Of a stretch of 8,948 nt of DNA, positions 6,216 through 8,948 are shown piece after piece. The DNA comes from CAYNQN01 sp964530525 (lineage in GTDB: Bacteria; Actinomycetota; Acidimicrobiia; Acidimicrobiales; Acidimicrobilacustridaceae), in the NCBI GenBank assembly GCA_964530525.1, contig CAZHBH010000079.1, forward strand, positions 1 to 8,948, read 5' to 3'. The notes beneath the pieces were generated by a model. The model was given only the letters and a program-made list of their open reading frames with translations. It searched no databases and was not told the DNA's origin. The first letter of the stretch is position 1, and each line of letters begins with the position of its first letter. Made by a program: the position numbers and the translations under genes.

Positions 6216-8147
6216 TTGCTCAGCACATCGATCCGAAGGCCACTGGCCGCGTTCCTCGCAGTGGTCGTGATGGCCATGGGATTGGCCGTCACGGTCGCGC
6301 CGGGGCGGGCCGACGCCCACGACGTCCTCTTCACGGAGGCCTGGGACGGCGCCCGTTGGCTGGCTTCGCAGATGACCGAGGATGGCTACATCCCCGACTT
6401 CGAGGGCCAGCCTGCCCCGTCCAACACCGTCCAGTCCGCCCTCGCCCTCGCCGCGGCACGCATCCAGGAGCCGTCGTTCGACGCCGCCGTCGGGTGGGTG
6501 TCGGATCACGTGGGGGAGACCGTCTCCCCGGGGGGGATCGACGACCCGGGCGCGATCGCCTACGTGATCTTGTTGGCGGTCGCGGCGGGGGAGGATCCCA
6601 CGACCTTCGGAGGCGTCGACCTGCCCGTCCGCCTGCTCGAGACCCTCGGCGACGACGGCATGTTCGGGGGAGCGGTCGAGGGCTACGACCCCACCTACAG
6701 CGGCGTGTACAACCAGGGCCTGGCCCTGACGGCACTGGCGGGAGCGGGAGTCGAGGTCCCCGAACAGGCGATCGAGTGGCTATTGGCCCAGCAGTGCACC
6801 CCGGCCAGCTCCTCGCCCCCCGAGACCCTCGGCGGCTGGCAGTCGTACAGGGCCGACCCGTCTCAGCCCTGCGTGACCATGAACCCCGAGAACTTCACCG
6901 GCACCGACTCGAACTCGTCGGCGATGGCGGCGCAAGGCCTCCTCGCCATCGAGGTGGACCCCGACGAGGATCCGCTCGTGTTCTTCGCGGGGATCCAGAA
7001 CGACGACGGAGGCTTCCCCTTCTTCAAGGGTGACCCCTCGGACCCGAACTCCACGGCCCTCGTGATCCAGGCGATCCTGGCCTTCGACCTCGATCCCACG
7101 GAGGCACCGTGGTTGACCGACGAGGGAGACCCGTTCACGTCGCTGTTCAGCTGGCAGATCCCCTGGACGTGCGAGCTCGAAGGGACCGGAGCCTTCAGCG
7201 GCCCGTTCAGCGGAGGGTTCCCGGACCAGATAGCCACCCAGCAGGCCGTCTGGGCCGCCGGGGGAGCGGTGTTCCCCATCGAGCCCGACTCCTTCTTCGA
7301 CATGGAACTTGCACCCGCCTTCGTGTTCGCCCAGGGCGAGCCGGGCCAGGCGACGGTCGACTGGTTCCCCCCCTTCGACTCACCGGTCTCGGTGGTCGCC
7401 TACGAGGTGCGCGACGCCGGTGGGGATCTGCTGGTGGTGACCAGTGGGCTCGTGTGCCAGATCTCGATCATCGGCCTGCCGGCCGACTCCGAGCAGTCGT
7501 TCACGGTGACGGCGATCTTCGCCGACGGATCCGCGACCACGAGCGAGATCTCCAACGAGGTGTTCATCGATCCTCCGGAGGAGACCTTCACGGACGTCGC
7601 CCCGGGTCAACCCTTCTACGCCGAGATCAACTGGGCGGTGTTCGAAGGGATAACGCGCGGCTTCGACGACGACACCTTCAGGCCCGCGCAGTCCGTCACG
7701 CGCCAGGCCATGGCCGCCTTCCTCTACCGCTTCGCGGGCGAGCCGGAGTTCGACGCACCCGCCGAGCCGACCTTCCCTGACGTCCCGCTCGACCACCCCT
7801 TCTACGAGGAGATCGAGTGGCTGTGGGCCGAGGGCATAGCCACCGGATACGAGGACGGCGACTTCCAGCCGACCAACGCAGTTACGCGCCAGGCGATGGC
7901 GGCCTTCCTGTTCCGCTTCGCAGAGCCCTACTCGTTCGTCCCGGACGTTCCCCCGATCTTCCCCGACGTGCCACCGGGCAGCGCCTTCTACGACGAGATC
8001 CAGTGGCTCGGGTTCTCGGGGATAGCAGCGGGCTACGACGGAGGCGACTTCCAACCCAGCACAGCAGTGGCGCGCCAGGCCATGGTCGCGTTCATGTACC
8101 GCTACACGCTGGAGTACCCGCTCGACATCTGCACCTGCCCGCTGTAG
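6216..8147 (+). CDS. Secreted SLH-anchored alpha/alpha-barrel protein, probable surface cobalamin-binding protein
   Basis: The 643-residue product begins at TTG 6216, with AAAGGA 6 nt upstream; an earlier in-frame GTG at 6072 lies inside the riboswitch and is rejected. Residues 1-34 are a signal peptide (RR, then a hydrophobic core, ending ADA before H35). Residues about 36-356 form helical repeats of the prenyltransferase/squalene-cyclase/transcobalamin type, e.g. SNTVQSALALAAARI, YNQGLALTALAGAGV, TDSNSSAMAAQGLLAI, QNDDGGFPFF and DPNSTALVIQAILAF. I see no DxDD cyclase acid motif. Residues about 364-453 resemble a fibronectin-III domain. Three SLH repeats start at about 457, 519 and 581, exactly 62 residues apart, and should tether it to the cell wall or S-layer. 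It ends in CTCPL. The cobalamin riboswitch upstream, with the intrinsic-factor-like barrel, argues for B12 or corrinoid capture outside the cell. Binding is inferred; no B12 transporter gene is in view. Confidence 0.85.
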   Translation: MLSTSIRRPLAAFLAVVVMAMGLAVTVAPGRADAHDVLFTEAWDGARWLASQMTEDGYIPDFEGQPAPSNTVQSALALAAARIQEPSFDAAVGWVSDHVGETVSPGGIDDPGAIAYVILLAVAAGEDPTTFGGVDLPVRLLETLGDDGMFGGAVEGYDPTYSGVYNQGLALTALAGAGVEVPEQAIEWLLAQQCTPASSSPPETLGGWQSYRADPSQPCVTMNPENFTGTDSNSSAMAAQGLLAIEVDPDEDPLVFFAGIQNDDGGFPFFKGDPSDPNSTALVIQAILAFDLDPTEAPWLTDEGDPFTSLFSWQIPWTCELEGTGAFSGPFSGGFPDQIATQQAVWAAGGAVFPIEPDSFFDMELAPAFVFAQGEPGQATVDWFPPFDSPVSVVAYEVRDAGGDLLVVTSGLVCQISIIGLPADSEQSFTVTAIFADGSATTSEISNEVFIDPPEETFTDVAPGQPFYAEINWAVFEGITRGFDDDTFRPAQSVTRQAMAAFLYRFAGEPEFDAPAEPTFPDVPLDHPFYEEIEWLWAEGIATGYEDGDFQPTNAVTRQAMAAFLFRFAEPYSFVPDVPPIFPDVPPGSAFYDEIQWLGFSGIAAGYDGGDFQPSTAVARQAMVAFMYRYTLEYPLDICTCPL

Positions 8148-8183
8148 CCGGGCAAGCCACGTTGAGGACCCCTGTGCGGCGGT

Positions 8184-8236
8184 GGCCGGCAGGCCCGACG
8201 GCATGCCGGCCCCCGGCCGAGGGGCGTCGAGGCCCC
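8184..8236 (+). terminator. Possible GC-rich terminator hairpins after the SLH gene
   Basis: GGCCGGCA (8184-8191) pairs perfectly with TGCCGGCC (8204-8211) around a 12-nt loop. GGGGC (8221-8225) can pair with either GCCCC 8209-8213 or GCCCC 8232-8236. No T-run follows, so this is at best a U-less terminator of the kind proposed in high-GC bacteria. The gap 8148-8257 holds no gene. Confidence 0.4.
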
Positions 8237-8245
8237 ACGAGCCGC

Positions 8246-8251
8246 TAATAT
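8246..8251 (+). promoter_or_regulatory. -10 box (TAATAT) of a leaderless promoter
   Basis: TAATAT is an excellent -10 box in a GC-rich stretch. It ends 6 nt before the ATG at 8258, which puts the transcription start at or next to the start codon; no Shine-Dalgarno sequence is present. The -35 region is not recognisable. Confidence 0.6.
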
Positions 8252-8257
8252 CGTCAG

Positions 8258-8629
8258 ATGACGGAATTGCCCATGAAGGACCGGTGCCGGTGGTGCGGGC
8301 GCCCGATGGCGCGAAGGCCCGGTCCTGGACGCCCGAGGCGCTACTGCAAGCAGGGCTGCCGCCAGGCGGCCCACCTGGCGAGGAAGCTCGCCGCGGCGCA
8401 CGGCTTGGGTGACGACGACGTGATCGTGTCCCGAGACGTGCTGGAGGACCTCCAGGGGCGCCTGTACTGCCTGCAGGCGGCGCTCGAAGACGTCGAGCGT
8501 GACCTGGCGGAGTCGTCGGAGCCCGACGACGTGGCCTTGGCGCTCCGCTGGCTCACCGAGAACGCCAAGCCCGTGGCCGAGGTGTGGGTGGAGCCCCGCA
8601 CCGCCGACCTCGCCGGGAACCATCCATAA
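8258..8629 (+). CDS. Small four-cysteine (zinc-finger-like) protein of unknown function
   Basis: The product has 123 residues. The N-terminus carries CRWCGRP (C10, C13) and, after a basic proline-rich linker with GRPRRYC, a second pair C30 and C34 in YCKQGCRQ. The CX2C-X16-CX3C spacing suggests a structural zinc site, followed by a basic helix (QAAHLARK) and then a probable helical or coiled-coil region from 'RDVLEDLQGRLYCLQAALEDVERDLAES' (about 58-86). Similar short proteins are, from memory, widespread in actinobacteria and uncharacterised. The basic finger could bind nucleic acid. The start is set by the TAATAT box 6 nt upstream, indicating a leaderless mRNA. The final base of its TAA stop is the first base of a dif-like site, an unusually tight junction. 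The gene is convincing; the function is not known. Confidence 0.82.
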   Translation: MTELPMKDRCRWCGRPMARRPGPGRPRRYCKQGCRQAAHLARKLAAAHGLGDDDVIVSRDVLEDLQGRLYCLQAALEDVERDLAESSEPDDVALALRWLTENAKPVAEVWVEPRTADLAGNHP

Positions 8630-8656
8630 CTTTACATAACGTACATTATCGGCGTT
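8629..8656 (-). other. dif: dif-like XerC/XerD recombination site
   Basis: Read on the - strand, the 28 bp split as an 11-bp arm AACGCCGATAA, a 6-bp centre TGTACG and an 11-bp arm TTATGTAAAGT. The second (XerD-type) arm differs at one base from the B. subtilis dif arm TTATGTAAACT and at two from E. coli TTATGTTAAAT. The first arm carries the CCGATAA typical, from memory, of actinobacterial dif sites. The inner parts (ATAA / TTAT) are inverted repeats as required. It is an AT-rich island in GC-rich DNA between two convergent genes. Such a site resolves chromosome dimers at the terminus, or marks an element integrated through Xer. Confidence 0.87.
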
Positions 8657-8685
8657 TGGGGATCGAGGAGGTCGATCGGCCGTTC

Positions 8686-8948
8686 CTACGTCGCCATGCG
8701 ATGTAGGAACGCCGCCATGGCCTGGCGGGTGATCGGGGCGGCGGGCCTGAACGACCCGTCCCCGAAGCCGTTGGTGATCCCCTCGGCGACGAGCCAGGTG
8801 ATCTCACCGCAGAAGTCGTTGTGGGCAGCCACGTCGAAGAAGTCGTTGCCGCAGGGCGGTTGGTGCCCTAGCGGAAGACCGGAGTACCTGTAGAGGAACG
8901 CCGCCATGGCCTGGCGGGTGATCGGGGCGGCGGGCCTGAACGACCCAT
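8686..8948 (-). CDS. SLH-domain surface protein, C-terminal end only
   Basis: The frame is open to the right edge of the window, so the N-terminal part is missing; the last 86 residues are visible. They comprise the end of one SLH repeat (GSFRPAAPITRQAMAAFLYR) and one full repeat (DFFDVAAHNDFCGEITWLVA, then EGITNGFGDGSFRPA, PITRQAMAAFLHRMAT) that finishes the protein. An internal start at 8907 would fall within a repeat and is not credible. SLH repeats usually attach exported proteins to cell-wall polymers. It converges on the zinc-finger gene across the dif-like site. The repeat style matches the SLH protein at 6216-8147, but the spacing is 63 residues here against 62 there. Confidence 0.88.
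   Translation of the reverse strand, partial: GSFRPAAPITRQAMAAFLYRYSGLPLGHQPPCGNDFFDVAAHNDFCGEITWLVAEGITNGFGDGSFRPAAPITRQAMAAFLHRMAT
8705..8946 (-). repeat. Perfect 53-bp direct repeat within the SLH gene
   Basis: Positions 8705-8757 and 8894-8946 are identical over 53 bp, 189 bp (63 codons) apart, so the copies are in frame and encode the same FRPAAPITRQAMAAFL segment of successive SLH repeats. The right copy may extend beyond the window. Identity even at third codon positions points to recent duplication or gene conversion. Confidence 0.93.

Noticed and set aside
6216..7280. Assignment of the barrel as a terpene/squalene cyclase
   Set aside because: No DxDD acid motif is seen, the protein is exported and SLH-anchored, and the cobalamin riboswitch favours a ligand-binding role.
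7380..8623. Long antisense frames over the SLH protein and zinc-finger gene
   Set aside because: They mirror SLH-repeat codons and show no independent domain.
8705..8946. CRISPR-like or insertion-sequence repeat
   Set aside because: Only two copies, in frame, encoding the same SLH segment; this is protein-repeat duplication.

Overview
The window is GC-rich, densely coded bacterial DNA that looks actinobacterial, probably close to Acidimicrobiia. The reasons are: a MerR-type regulator that reads like mycobacterial Rv1830 (ResR/McdR) beside glycine-cleavage genes, an arrangement also known in Mycobacterium tuberculosis; TANNNT -10 boxes placed so that transcripts would begin at the start codon (leaderless genes); a dif site of actinobacterial type; and SLH repeats of the 'TRQAMAAFLYR' style. 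The assignment is inference from memory of these families; no database search was run.

Left part (1-4624): the 3' end of the Rv1830-like regulator, then gcvT (T protein, + strand) and gcvP (full-length fused P protein, - strand). The two gcv genes converge with 3 bp between their stop codons. Together they encode two of the four parts of the glycine cleavage system; gcvH and lpd are not in the window. GcvP carries an unusual low-complexity insert made by a 27-bp tandem duplication.

Middle part (4625-5980): a two-gene unit on the - strand, a class II aldolase/adducin-like protein followed 29 bp later by a SnoaL-like (NTF2-fold) protein, running toward gcvP. Substrates are unknown.

Right-centre (5970-8257): a cobalamin riboswitch, a hairpin that would bury the Shine-Dalgarno sequence, and a TTG-started gene for a secreted 643-residue protein. 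That protein has a signal peptide, an alpha/alpha-barrel of prenyltransferase/transcobalamin type, a fibronectin-III-like domain and three SLH repeats. I propose a B12-repressed, cell-surface cobalamin- or corrinoid-binding protein. This is the most interesting system in the window.

Right end (8258-8948): a leaderless gene for a small four-cysteine (zinc-finger-like) protein whose stop codon touches a 28-bp dif-like Xer recombination site, followed by the 3' end of a second SLH protein on the - strand that contains a perfect 53-bp direct repeat. The window may therefore sit at the replication terminus, or at the edge of an element that uses Xer recombination.
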